Source: CAXXOZ01 sp963676435
GTDB taxonomy: Bacteria; Bacillota; Clostridia; Lachnospirales; Lachnospiraceae
Reading direction: 5' to 3'
Assembly (NCBI GenBank): GCA_963676435.2
Contig: CAXXOZ010000018.1
Span: 1 to 64,000 of the forward strand
Length of the DNA: 64,000 bases
In this document: positions 17,466 through 25,840 of the stretch, piece after piece
How positions within the stretch are numbered: the stretch's first letter is position 1
Layout of the letters: each line of letters opens with the position of its first letter
Translations under genes and position numbers: made by a program
Notes under the pieces: model-generated
The model's database searches: none
Seen by the model: the letters and a program-made list of their open reading frames with translations, nothing else
Told to the model about the DNA's origin: nothing

Positions 17466-18467
17466 CTATACTTTCGTATGAAGTCTGCAACCATTTTTAC
17501 ATGCATAACTGTAGCAATAACCTGAACATGGTTTTCTTAAGTTTTCTGAAGAATAGAGTTCTCGTTTTGTATTATATTCCTGAAGAATTTCTTTTATTCG
17601 GTTTTCCAGATCCTCCACATTCATAATCTTTTGCTCCATAGGAAAGCTTGTTGTATAAAAGTGTTGGGCATATGGAAAACTACATATCTGATAAGGTTTT
17701 TCTGCTATCATACCTTTTAAAAATGTATTTATATTGATTTCAACATCCTTCTGGTCTATGAATAAAGCACTTTCCATTTCGGAAGGGTCAAAAATTAATC
17801 CAAAAGGTTTTGTCTGAACTTCATTTAACTCGTTTCCATAGTCGACTGAAAAATTTCCTTCAACCCATAGTCTTTGATCCAATTTTTTAGTAACTGCATT
17901 TTTCAGCTCAGCTGTTACTTGGATTTCCTGACCAGATGTTTTCCCCTTAACATCAAGGATTATTTCGCCCATAAACGAAGTCGTAAGTACTGAGTGTTCT
18001 GTGCTTGGTGAAATAAATCCTCTTCCGGGATCAAAGCTTATCGTATCCGTCTCATATTCCTTTATAATCCATGACATTAAACCTGTTTTTTTATTTTTTG
18101 CAATGATATAAACTTCCAGACGATTCCCCCAGAAAACACTTGTATGTACATTGAATGCACCAACAATCAAAGCTTTTCGTTCTCTATCTCCCTCAAACAT
18201 GGTGCACGGAATCAATTCATATTCATCTGGAATCATGTTCAAGATAGCTTTCTCATCCAAAATTTCATACGCTAAAAACAAACTATAAGGCTCTACGATA
18301 AAGCTTATATATGGGCTTTTTTTAGCACCTTTTTCCATGATTTTTTTTTGCATAGATAATGGTAACTTTCTTAAAAATTCTGCTCCCTGAAATACGCTTG
18401 CAACTTTCTTAGGTGTAACCATTTTTTCTGTTATTTTAATAAAACCTTGACGTTGATTCTTATTCAT
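17466..18467 (-). CDS. Uncharacterised protein with cysteine-rich C-terminus
   Basis: I do not recognise this 333-residue protein securely. Its middle (ISFIVEPYSLFLAYEILDE, MIPDEYELIPCTMFEGDRERKALIVGAFNVHTSVFWGNRLEVYIIAKN) has the alternating pattern of a beta-rich, lipocalin or acetoacetate-decarboxylase-like fold, but this is only an impression. The C-terminal tail has a tight cysteine cluster (PCSGYCYSYACKNGCRLH, four Cys) that could bind metal. There is no signal peptide or clear membrane segment. The start at 18467 is weakly supported by AAGAGGTAAAAG upstream. Confidence 0.5.
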   Translation of the reverse strand: MNKNQRQGFIKITEKMVTPKKVASVFQGAEFLRKLPLSMQKKIMEKGAKKSPYISFIVEPYSLFLAYEILDEKAILNMIPDEYELIPCTMFEGDRERKALIVGAFNVHTSVFWGNRLEVYIIAKNKKTGLMSWIIKEYETDTISFDPGRGFISPSTEHSVLTTSFMGEIILDVKGKTSGQEIQVTAELKNAVTKKLDQRLWVEGNFSVDYGNELNEVQTKPFGLIFDPSEMESALFIDQKDVEININTFLKGMIAEKPYQICSFPYAQHFYTTSFPMEQKIMNVEDLENRIKEILQEYNTKRELYSSENLRKPCSGYCYSYACKNGCRLHTKV

Positions 18468-18629
18468 TGTTCTTTTACCTCTTAATATGATTTAGGTATT
18501 TTTAAAAACTATAGAATTTAATTTTATACTTTCTTTTATTATGAAAAAATAACAACTAACTATTGATATTATATCACAAACCTAGCTTTTTTTAGTAAGT
18601 GTTTTGAAGATTTTTATAAGGTTTTGTGT

Positions 18630-18651
18630 TATAATTCTAAAAAAGAATTAT
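18630..18651. promoter_or_regulatory. Palindrome overlapping a TATAAT -10 ahead of the Nudix gene
   Basis: ATAATTCT-AAAAA-AGAATTAT (18631-18651) has perfect 8-bp arms and overlaps a TATAAT at 18630-18635. It is a candidate repressor site for the downstream Nudix gene. The -35 is unclear. Confidence 0.4.
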
Positions 18652-18732
18652 GCTGAAAAATATTGTAAGAACAGATGTAATAATAGACCAACTATAATGA
18701 ATAAATTAAATAAGCTTTGAAAGGAGCCACAC

Positions 18733-19485
18733 ATGACACAACTAAACGCCCAAGGACTCACCGAAGAAGAGTTCCTAAAAAACTACAAGCCTGGTGATTA
18801 TGAAAATCCATCCAACACAGTAGATATGCTTATATTTACGGTGGCAGATGATGAACTAAAAGTATTACTAATAAAAAGAAAAGACCACCCATGTATTGGC
18901 AAATGGGCACTACCTGGAGGGTTTGTTAATATTGACGAAAGCCTTATAGATGCAGCCAAAAGAGAGTTAAAAGAAGAAACTGACCTAGAAGATATATACT
19001 TAGAGCAGCTATATACATTTGGCGATGATATATACAGAGATAAAAGAACAAGAATAATAACCATAGCATATATGGCGCTTATTCCACATGACAGTGTAAA
19101 GCCGGTAGCAGGAGATGATGCCGCCGAAGTAGCGTGGTTTGGTGTGAAAAAAGATGACGATAGTTTATTTGTGGAAAATAAAGAAAAAGACATTTCAATC
19201 AAGTATGATATAAAATATGAATATATAAAAAATGGTAGAATTAAAGTCAAACAGACAAAGATAACGCCAAACAAAAACACAAAAGATGAACTAGCTTTTG
19301 ATCATTACGACATGTTGAATATTGCAATTGAAAGATTAAGAGGCAAATTGGAGGATACTCCAATAGCATTAAATTTACTTCCAGAAGAATTTACAACAGA
19401 AGAAATTCAAAAAGTTTACGAAATAATACTGAATGAGAAAATTGATGTTGCTAAAATAAAAAGCAAATTAATTCATATGACGTAG
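18733..19485 (+). CDS. Nudix hydrolase with short C-terminal winged-helix-like region (NrtR-like architecture)
   Basis: The Nudix box GGFVNIDESLIDAAKRELKEET (about 59-79) fits Gx5Ex7REUxEExGU, so hydrolysis of an NDP-X substrate such as ADP-ribose is plausible. A C-terminal segment LPEEFTTEEIQKVYEIILNEKIDVAKIKSKL resembles the winged helix of NrtR/ADP-ribose-sensing regulators, but the protein ends right after it, shorter than full NrtR proteins. Its last 18 bases overlap the converging MerR gene, which could explain the shortened tail. GAAAGGAG precedes the ATG. Confidence 0.8.
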   Translation: MTQLNAQGLTEEEFLKNYKPGDYENPSNTVDMLIFTVADDELKVLLIKRKDHPCIGKWALPGGFVNIDESLIDAAKRELKEETDLEDIYLEQLYTFGDDIYRDKRTRIITIAYMALIPHDSVKPVAGDDAAEVAWFGVKKDDDSLFVENKEKDISIKYDIKYEYIKNGRIKVKQTKITPNKNTKDELAFDHYDMLNIAIERLRGKLEDTPIALNLLPEEFTTEEIQKVYEIILNEKIDVAKIKSKLIHMT

Positions 19486-20160
19486 CAAAGAAACCACTTC
19501 TTTTACATTAAGTATTCTTCTTGATAGTGGACCCTCAAGATTTGATTTTAAGAAGGATTCAATTAATTTATCAATGGTATTTTTGTCTAGATTATTATCT
19601 TTAAATAATGACCTGATTTTTTCCAATTTTTCTTCAATAAGAAAAGAATTATTTTCGTTTATAATAGGTTTAAGTTTATAAAGGCAATCAATTAGTTTTT
19701 CATGAATAATCATACTCTCTGGATTTTCCATCATTTTTAAGACCAAATTAAACTGATCGGGTGGTAGATTATTTTTATACCATTCCATATGTTCTTCATC
19801 CATACTTTCCGTTATTGCTTCATATGGATTAAGTGATTCTTTTGCTACCAGTTTATTCAACAGACGTTTTGCCAATTCTAATTGAATAATTTGTTCATCT
19901 ATATATTCAAGTTTTTCAGGGATGCTTTTTCGAAGACCAGTAAAATCAGAGTCAAAAAGAGTTTTTATTTCCTTTAATGAGTAACCAATAACCTGAAGAT
20001 TTTTTATTAGCTGAATAGATTCTAGTTCCTTTTCGTTATAATACCAATAACCATTATCATCAATTAGTGCTGGAGATAATAAATCAATTTTATGATAGTG
20101 TCTAAGAGCTTTCTTTGTAACATTGGCAAGTTTACATATCTCAGTTGATGAATATTTCAT
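19468..20160 (-). CDS. MerR-family transcriptional regulator
   Basis: The 230-residue regulator has the N-terminal MerR winged HTH (YSSTEICKLANVTKKALRHYHKIDLLSPALIDDNGYWYYNEKELESIQLIKNLQVIGYSLKEIKTL) and the following dimerisation helix. The C-terminal 130 residues are helical and of unknown ligand, with no metal-binding cysteines. It is divergent from the alpha/beta hydrolase at 20249, whose promoter has the long spacer typical of MerR targets. It overlaps the Nudix gene end by 18 bases. Confidence 0.88.
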   Translation of the reverse strand: MKYSSTEICKLANVTKKALRHYHKIDLLSPALIDDNGYWYYNEKELESIQLIKNLQVIGYSLKEIKTLFDSDFTGLRKSIPEKLEYIDEQIIQLELAKRLLNKLVAKESLNPYEAITESMDEEHMEWYKNNLPPDQFNLVLKMMENPESMIIHEKLIDCLYKLKPIINENNSFLIEEKLEKIRSLFKDNNLDKNTIDKLIESFLKSNLEGPLSRRILNVKEVVSLLRHMN

Positions 20161-20186
20161 TTAAATTCCCTTCCTTTAAAAAACTA

Positions 20187-20217
20187 TTGACTTCGCCCTA
20201 AGGTCATACTTTAAACT
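20187..20217 (+). promoter_or_regulatory. MerR-type promoter with 19-bp spacer
   Basis: TTGACT (20187-20192) and TAAACT (20212-20217) are separated by 19 bases. The spacer holds the imperfect dyad GACTTCGCCCTAAGGTC. A long spacer carrying a dyad is the hallmark of MerR-activated promoters; the divergent MerR gene starts 27 bases away. Confidence 0.65.
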
Positions 20218-20248
20218 TAATTATATCACAAGGAAAAGGAGTCGCAAG

Positions 20249-21241
20249 ATGAAAATTAATAAAAGAAAACTTATGAAAAGAATTGGTATAGGGCTAGCGA
20301 TATTGATTGCGTTGATAATCATAGTACCTTTGTTTATTCCAATCGAAGGAAAGACAGGATTAAATGAACCTGCTGATATGATTGATGATAATAGCAATAT
20401 AGTAACGGTACCTTTTGAAGGAACAGATGGTATAGAGCTGTTTTATGAGTTTAAATTAAATGATGATTCTGAAAAGAACTTTGTATTGTTACATGGATCA
20501 ATGTACAACTCGATGAGCTTTAGTGAAGTAATGGATTTTTTCTCAGATTACGGGAATGTATATGCATACGATCAAATACCATATGGGTATAGTGAAAAGT
20601 TACTTGAAGGAGAATGGACTTCTCAAAATCCATATACAATTGATTCAGCTATTGAACAACTTATTAAATTTATGGATGAGTTAGAAATTGAAAATGCAAC
20701 TTTGGTTGGAAGTTCTTTTGGAGGAGTTTTGGCGGCGGAGGCAGCGCTGACATATGAAGATAGAGTTGACTCACTAATATTAATTGATCCAGCTATATTA
20801 GTAACAGAATCAATGCCAGAATGGTTTGTAACTTTACCTCAAATAGAACATCTTGGTCCAATATTTGCAGCTGGACTATCAGAAGGTGATCAATTTTATG
20901 AATCAACTTTTTATAATAAAGATTTACTTACTGAAGAGAGAGTGGAATATTCTAAAAGGGAAACAAAAATCAACAATTGGAATTTAGCAATGTGGGAATA
21001 CCTTCAGGCATGGTCTGTCACACCAAGTGATGTTAGAAATTCATTAAATGAGATTAATCAACCTACATTAGTTATAAGCGGTGAGTATGATGAAATTGTT
21101 CCATTATCTGATAGCGAGGAAATTGCAAATTTATTGCCGAATGCAAGCATGGAAATAATTTCCGACTGCGGACATATGCCACATGAAGAAAAACCAATGG
21201 AGTTTAATAAAGTAGTTGAAAACTGGTTAAACAGTCAATGA
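20249..21241 (+). CDS. Membrane-anchored alpha/beta hydrolase
   Basis: A positively charged N-terminus and a hydrophobic segment (about 11-31) form a signal anchor. The alpha/beta hydrolase domain follows: oxyanion-hole motif LLHGSMYNS, nucleophile elbow VGSSFGG near residue 155, acid ISGEYDEIVP near 277, and catalytic His in DCGHMPHEEKP near 309. The substrate is unknown. It is probably activated by the divergent MerR protein. AAAGGAG lies nine bases before the ATG. Confidence 0.87.
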   Translation: MKINKRKLMKRIGIGLAILIALIIIVPLFIPIEGKTGLNEPADMIDDNSNIVTVPFEGTDGIELFYEFKLNDDSEKNFVLLHGSMYNSMSFSEVMDFFSDYGNVYAYDQIPYGYSEKLLEGEWTSQNPYTIDSAIEQLIKFMDELEIENATLVGSSFGGVLAAEAALTYEDRVDSLILIDPAILVTESMPEWFVTLPQIEHLGPIFAAGLSEGDQFYESTFYNKDLLTEERVEYSKRETKINNWNLAMWEYLQAWSVTPSDVRNSLNEINQPTLVISGEYDEIVPLSDSEEIANLLPNASMEIISDCGHMPHEEKPMEFNKVVENWLNSQ

Positions 21242-21244
21242 TTT

Positions 21245-21284
21245 AAAAGGGGCAATCGGATATTATCCGATTGCCCCTTTTTGT
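21245..21284 (+). terminator. Rho-independent terminator
   Basis: AAAAGGGGCAATCGGATA and TATCCGATTGCCCC form a perfect GC-rich stem with a very short loop followed by TTTTT, immediately after the hydrolase stop. Confidence 0.93.
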
Positions 21285-21321
21285 AAATTACAAAGGTGAA
21301 TTAAAAATTCAATTAAAAAGC

Positions 21322-21350
21322 TTGACACATTACTTATAATATCTTAATAT
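21322..21350 (+). promoter_or_regulatory. Promoter of the excisionase-like regulator/hydrolase operon
   Basis: TTGACA (21322-21327) and TAATAT (21345-21350) are spaced by 17 bases. Downstream, the direct repeat AACAATAAG occurs twice (about 21363 and 21373), and TTACTTAT in the spacer is the complement of ATAAGTAA at about 21368. These may be operator elements. Confidence 0.6.
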
Positions 21351-21404
21351 ATTGTAAATGGGAACAATAAGTAACAATAAGGCACATATTTAAAGGAGGA
21401 ACTT

Positions 21405-21854
21405 ATGGAAAAAGAATTTTATACAGTCGATCAAATATCAAAAATGTTAAACATACATCAAAAAACAATACAGCGTTATATCAGAGAAGGAAAGTTAAGA
21501 GCCACAAAAATAGGAAAAAGCTGGAGAGTTTCAGGTCATGATCTAAGTAGTTTTACAGAAAATAATGAAGCAGCATATAATAAAAATTCTGAAAGTTCAA
21601 CAGAAAATCGGGTAAAGGCATCTTCGGTAGTAGATATTAATGTAACAAGCAGGGATGAAGCCAATAGAATAAGCAACTCCCTTACGGCTGCAATGAATGT
21701 AAAACCAGTTGAATATGGTCAATCAACATTACATGCTCAGTTTATAGAGTCAGATAATTTGCTACGCATAACCTTGTGGGGAAGTGCTGGATTTATGTCA
21801 ACAATTTTTAGTTTTATAGAAATTTTTGTTAAGCAGAAAGAGGAGGATTTATAA
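21405..21854 (+). CDS. Excisionase/MerR-type HTH DNA-binding protein
   Basis: The 149-residue protein begins with an HTH_17-type domain (FYTVDQISKMLNIHQKTIQRYIREGKLRATKIGKSWRVSGHDLSSF, about 5-50). A C-terminal domain of about 80 residues (VVDINVTSRDEANRISNSLTAAMN...LRITLWGSAGFMSTIFSFIEIFV) looks like a small ligand-binding or oligomerisation module. AAAGGAGG precedes the ATG. Its stop overlaps the start of the next hydrolase (TAATG), so the two are translationally coupled. Confidence 0.85.
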   Translation: MEKEFYTVDQISKMLNIHQKTIQRYIREGKLRATKIGKSWRVSGHDLSSFTENNEAAYNKNSESSTENRVKASSVVDINVTSRDEANRISNSLTAAMNVKPVEYGQSTLHAQFIESDNLLRITLWGSAGFMSTIFSFIEIFVKQKEEDL

Positions 21855-22690
21855 TGATACGCCCGAGTGTTTTTAAATCAAAAGAAGGTAAAGAAAAAAT
21901 CAGAGAATATTACAACAATATTTTAAAAATAGTTCCACTTAAACAAAGAAATATTAAGACATCATTTGGAAATACATTTGTCATAGAAGCTGGAAGTAAA
22001 GAGAACGAACCTATGATTTTAATTCATGGGTCATGTAGTAATAGTTCTGCATGGTTAGGAGATATAAATAGTCTTTCAAAAAAATATCATATATTTGCAA
22101 TAGATATACCTGGTGAACCTGGAAATAGTGAAGAGTATCGCTTAAATATAGACTCAGAAGAATATTCCTTATGGTTAAAAGAAGTCATTGATCTCTTGAG
22201 AATAGATAAAGTGATTTTAGTTGGGAATTCAATGGGGGGATGGTTGGTGCTTCATTTTGCAGCAAAATTTACAAGCCTGGTAAAATCACTTATACTAATA
22301 GCATCATCAGGTATAGTATCGCCAAAAGAAAATTTTTCAAATCAAGTAGAAAAAATTGAAAAAAATAATGAAGTTGTAGAAGATATATCTGAAGAAGTTT
22401 TAGGTAGCATGGAATTGCCGAAGGAGGTAATGGAATTTATGATGCTTGTTATGGAGAATTTCAACCCTGTGACAGATTCACTGCCGATACTTACAGATGA
22501 ACAGATGAAACAGTTAAAAATGCCAGTTTTATATATAGCTGGATTAAATGATGTGACAATGGATTCTTCGAAAGCATCAGAGAGATTAAAATATTCATTG
22601 CCTAATGTTACACTAAAGATTGATGAAAGTGCCCATGTAATTACATCAGTATCAGATACGGTCATTTCATTTTTGGGAGAAGAATCATAA
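21854..22690 (+). CDS. Alpha/beta hydrolase
   Basis: The 278-residue soluble hydrolase has LIHGSCSNSSAW (oxyanion hole), VGNSMGGW (nucleophile Ser near 127), LYIAGLNDVTM (acid) and DESAHVITS (His near 260). The substrate is unknown. It forms a two-gene operon with the HTH protein. Its stop codon abuts the stop of the converging ATPase gene and lies inside a shared hairpin. Confidence 0.85.
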   Translation: MIRPSVFKSKEGKEKIREYYNNILKIVPLKQRNIKTSFGNTFVIEAGSKENEPMILIHGSCSNSSAWLGDINSLSKKYHIFAIDIPGEPGNSEEYRLNIDSEEYSLWLKEVIDLLRIDKVILVGNSMGGWLVLHFAAKFTSLVKSLILIASSGIVSPKENFSNQVEKIEKNNEVVEDISEEVLGSMELPKEVMEFMMLVMENFNPVTDSLPILTDEQMKQLKMPVLYIAGLNDVTMDSSKASERLKYSLPNVTLKIDESAHVITSVSDTVISFLGEES

Positions 22691-22702
22691 CTATCTTCTC
22701 CC
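22675..22702. terminator. Bidirectional hairpin spanning two stop codons
   Basis: GGGAGAAGA (22675-22683) pairs with TCTTCTCCC (22694-22702). Both stop codons of the converging genes lie in the loop, so one hairpin serves two messages. Flanking T-runs are short. Confidence 0.5.
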
Positions 22703-25399
22703 GACAAATCTCCTAACTAACTTAAAACCTTCCATCACAACAAGTAATATAATAGCAAACAACAATAGCTGACCCCATAAAGCAAAAGAAATAGGGTTAA
22801 TACTTAAAACATCCTGCATTATAGGTATGTGCATACAAATTAAATGAATTGCCTGAGCACATAAAATGCCAAATATTAAAATATAATTATTCTTAATTGG
22901 TATTCTAAAAACAGAGCGCCTCTCTGACCTACAGTTTAATGCATGTATATTTTCTAATAGAACCATTAATATCAAAACAATGTTTCTAGATTCATCTAAC
23001 TGAAAGCCCATGCTAATCAAATAAAACCATACAAAGAACGAGATTAAAGCGATAGTTAAGCCTGAAACCAGAGTTTGTTGCACCATTAGACTATCAATGA
23101 TACCCTTAGAAGTTTTTCTAGGATTGCGTCTCATTTCAAAAGGGTCTCCAGCTTCAAAGCCAAGAGCAACATCCTGTATTCCGTTTGTAACTAGATTCAA
23201 CCATAATATCTGCACAGGTAATAAGGGTAGAGGTGTATTAAAAAGTATAGAAAGTAAAAACAGTACTAGCTCAGCAAAGCCAGTAGCTATTAAAAGATAA
23301 ATGACTTTACGCACATTACTATAAGCGTATCTGCCTTCCTCTATACCTTTTACGATAGAAGAGAAGTTGTCATCCACGATAATGATAGAAGCAGTATCTT
23401 TAGCAATATCAGAACCCGATCCCATCGCCACTCCAATATTTGCCTTTTTCATGGCAGGTGCATCATTTACACCGTCTCCTGTAACAGCTATTAGGTGACC
23501 GGCACTTAACATGGTTTCGACTATTTTTAATTTTTGCATAGGTGCAACTCTGGCAAATACTTTTACACCTGAAATTTTATCTACGAAATCTTCTTCAGAA
23601 AGAGTATTTTCATATTCCTCTAATTGTTTGCCTGTTATAGTCTGATCCATAGTCTCTGCCAAACCTAATTCCTGAGCAATAGTAAAAGCAGTAGATGGAT
23701 GATCTCCAGTGACCATCGCTACTCTTATTCCAGCCTCTCTAGCTTTTTGTATGGAAGACTGTGACTCAGCTCTTAGAGGGTCAATAAAGCATGCAAGGCC
23801 CAAGAAAGTCATAGACTCTAATTGATCAACGGCTAATGGAAAATCCGTATCTATTGAAGTTAAGCTTTGTGCAGCTAGCGCAAGAACTCGATAACCCTTT
23901 TTTGTCATTTTCATAGTTTGCGACTCGATATCGGATTTATTAATAGGTACAGCATTTCCATTTTCATCAACCATAGTATTACAAAAATCCATGATTTTTT
24001 CCACTGCACCTTTAACGCCGAATTTGATAGAATCATCGTATAAATATTTTATTCCAGCAAACATATTTTCAGACTCAAAAGGTATGGTTTCTAGAACTTC
24101 TACATTTTCTTTTATATATTTAAATTTATTATTTAACTTGTATGCAAAAGTAAGAAAGGCAATATCCATAACATCACCCTGATAAACCCAGTTTTCATTT
24201 TCCTCTTTTAAAGTTGCCTCATTACAAAGAGTACTAACTTCGGCAATTCTATTCATTATTTTTAAAATTTCTTCACGATTATCAGTTACAACTTCACCTT
24301 CAGGTTCATAGCCTTCACCAGTGATTTCTATTGATTCATTCCAAGGCAAAACCATTTTTGTTAAAGTTTGGCGGTTAACAGTCAAAGTTCCTGTCTTGTC
24401 GCTGGCAATCATGGTACAGCTTCCTAGACTTTCTACAGAGACAAGGTTTCTAATAATTACATTATTATTTGCCATTCGTTTTGAGGCTATTGATAAAGTC
24501 ACAGTCATTGCTATAGGCAAGCCCTCTGGTATGGCTGAAACAGCCAACGCAACTGATAAAAAGAAAATATCGCGAAGAGACATACCGTTTAAGTATGATA
24601 CCAAACCAAAAACAATAATAGCACCAAATACAAAAAGACTAATAAATTTAGCAAATCTTTCCATTTTTATTATTAGAGGAGGCTTTGAACCCTCTTCAAA
24701 AGTTAGAGAATCTGCTATTTCTCCAACTACTGTTCTGGTACCTGTTTCTACTACGATACCGTTGCATCGTCCATTCATAACTGTAGAACCAGCAAAAACC
24801 ATGTTTTTCTGGTCAACGAATCTATTATTATCACTTGTGATGTTGTCTGAGGTTTTATTGACAGTATCTGATTCTCCTGTTAAGAAAGATTCATCTACTT
24901 CTAAATTTTTAGAAAATAATAACCTGATATCTGCAGGGACTTTTTGTCCTGACTCAAGAAAAACAAGGTCTCCAGGAACGAGGTTATCAGAATAGACTTC
25001 TTTTATTTGATTATCACGCTTTATTGTGACAAAGATATGTAAAAGCTTTTGTAAGCTTTCTGCGTTTTTTTCGGCTTTCCATTCCTGAAAAGTCCCTAAA
25101 GAGGCATTTAATAAAATAATACCGAATATAAAAATAGAATCCTTATAATCCCCTAAAAAAAGGGTTATTGTACCCGCAGCTAAAAGGATATATATTAAAG
25201 GACTTATGAATTGTTTTAAAAAGATCTGAACAGCCAAAGGAGAGGGTTTTGTAGGAAGTTTATTAGGTCCATATATATCTAATCTTTTCTGTGATTCTTC
25301 TTCGGACAACCCATTAGTAGAAGTTTGAAGTTTTAGAAAAAGCATTTCCTGGTCATACAAATACCATTTTTCTTTTTTAATAGAACTCTTTTTTTTCAT
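22691..25399 (-). CDS. P-type (P2) cation-transporting ATPase
   Basis: The 902-residue membrane pump has the actuator TGES at 174-177, the membrane motif IPEGLP at 290-295, the phosphorylation site DKTGTLT with Asp334, TGDHPSTAFTIA, and GDGVNDAPAMKKANIGVAMG. The PEGLP motif places it with calcium and Na/K-type P2 pumps. The M6 text NLVTNGIQDVALGFE differs from the NLVTDGLPA of typical bacterial Ca2+ ATPases, so the ion is uncertain. GAGGTAAT precedes the ATG. It converges with the hydrolase operon. Confidence 0.92.
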   Translation of the reverse strand: MKKKSSIKKEKWYLYDQEMLFLKLQTSTNGLSEEESQKRLDIYGPNKLPTKPSPLAVQIFLKQFISPLIYILLAAGTITLFLGDYKDSIFIFGIILLNASLGTFQEWKAEKNAESLQKLLHIFVTIKRDNQIKEVYSDNLVPGDLVFLESGQKVPADIRLLFSKNLEVDESFLTGESDTVNKTSDNITSDNNRFVDQKNMVFAGSTVMNGRCNGIVVETGTRTVVGEIADSLTFEEGSKPPLIIKMERFAKFISLFVFGAIIVFGLVSYLNGMSLRDIFFLSVALAVSAIPEGLPIAMTVTLSIASKRMANNNVIIRNLVSVESLGSCTMIASDKTGTLTVNRQTLTKMVLPWNESIEITGEGYEPEGEVVTDNREEILKIMNRIAEVSTLCNEATLKEENENWVYQGDVMDIAFLTFAYKLNNKFKYIKENVEVLETIPFESENMFAGIKYLYDDSIKFGVKGAVEKIMDFCNTMVDENGNAVPINKSDIESQTMKMTKKGYRVLALAAQSLTSIDTDFPLAVDQLESMTFLGLACFIDPLRAESQSSIQKAREAGIRVAMVTGDHPSTAFTIAQELGLAETMDQTITGKQLEEYENTLSEEDFVDKISGVKVFARVAPMQKLKIVETMLSAGHLIAVTGDGVNDAPAMKKANIGVAMGSGSDIAKDTASIIIVDDNFSSIVKGIEEGRYAYSNVRKVIYLLIATGFAELVLFLLSILFNTPLPLLPVQILWLNLVTNGIQDVALGFEAGDPFEMRRNPRKTSKGIIDSLMVQQTLVSGLTIALISFFVWFYLISMGFQLDESRNIVLILMVLLENIHALNCRSERRSVFRIPIKNNYILIFGILCAQAIHLICMHIPIMQDVLSINPISFALWGQLLLFAIILLVVMEGFKLVRRFVGRR

Positions 25400-25506
25400 A
25401 TATTACCTCAAATTGATTTAATAAAAAACTAAGGTAAACATACTTCTATCTTTATTATACGACAGTTTTTATAGGTTTTAAATAAAATTTTACAATTATA
25501 AAAGAT

Positions 25507-25764
25507 TTATTTTGTTAAGAGTTGATTGCTATGAACTTCTTCTAGAGCAGTTACTAGTTGATCCGGACAAGAAGTACCATTTCTGCAAAGGATTCCTTTA
25601 AGTCTGTTACTTACTTCTTCTACGGTCATACCTTCTACCAGTTTAGATACAGCCTGAAGATTGCCAGGACATCCTCCTTTAAAATGTACATTTTTTACGA
25701 TACCATCCTCTATATCAAAGTCAATCTCGCTGGAACAAACTCCTTTTGTACGATATTTATGCAT
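25507..25764 (-). CDS. TSCPD-domain small protein (TIGR03905-like)
   Basis: The 85-residue protein contains CSSEIDFDIEDGIVKNVHFKGGCPGNLQAVSKLVEGM and the closing CRNGTSCPDQL. It matches the TSCPD family, related to the zinc-binding tail of class II ribonucleotide reductases. Four conserved cysteines suggest metal binding; function is unknown. The start is ATG 25764 behind AAAGGGTG; the longer form would need a GTG inside the ribosome site. Confidence 0.8.
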   Translation of the reverse strand: MHKYRTKGVCSSEIDFDIEDGIVKNVHFKGGCPGNLQAVSKLVEGMTVEEVSNRLKGILCRNGTSCPDQLVTALEEVHSNQLLTK

Positions 25765-25840
25765 TTTAGTCACCCTTTCATGTAGATGTAATAATTTTAG
25801 ATTGTAAAACTTAATTGGGTTTTAGTCAATAGACAAATTT

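Noticed and set aside
24321..24995. Long plus-strand open frame inside the P-type ATPase gene
   Set aside because: It is a codon-bias shadow of the ATPase on the opposite strand without a ribosome site or family text.
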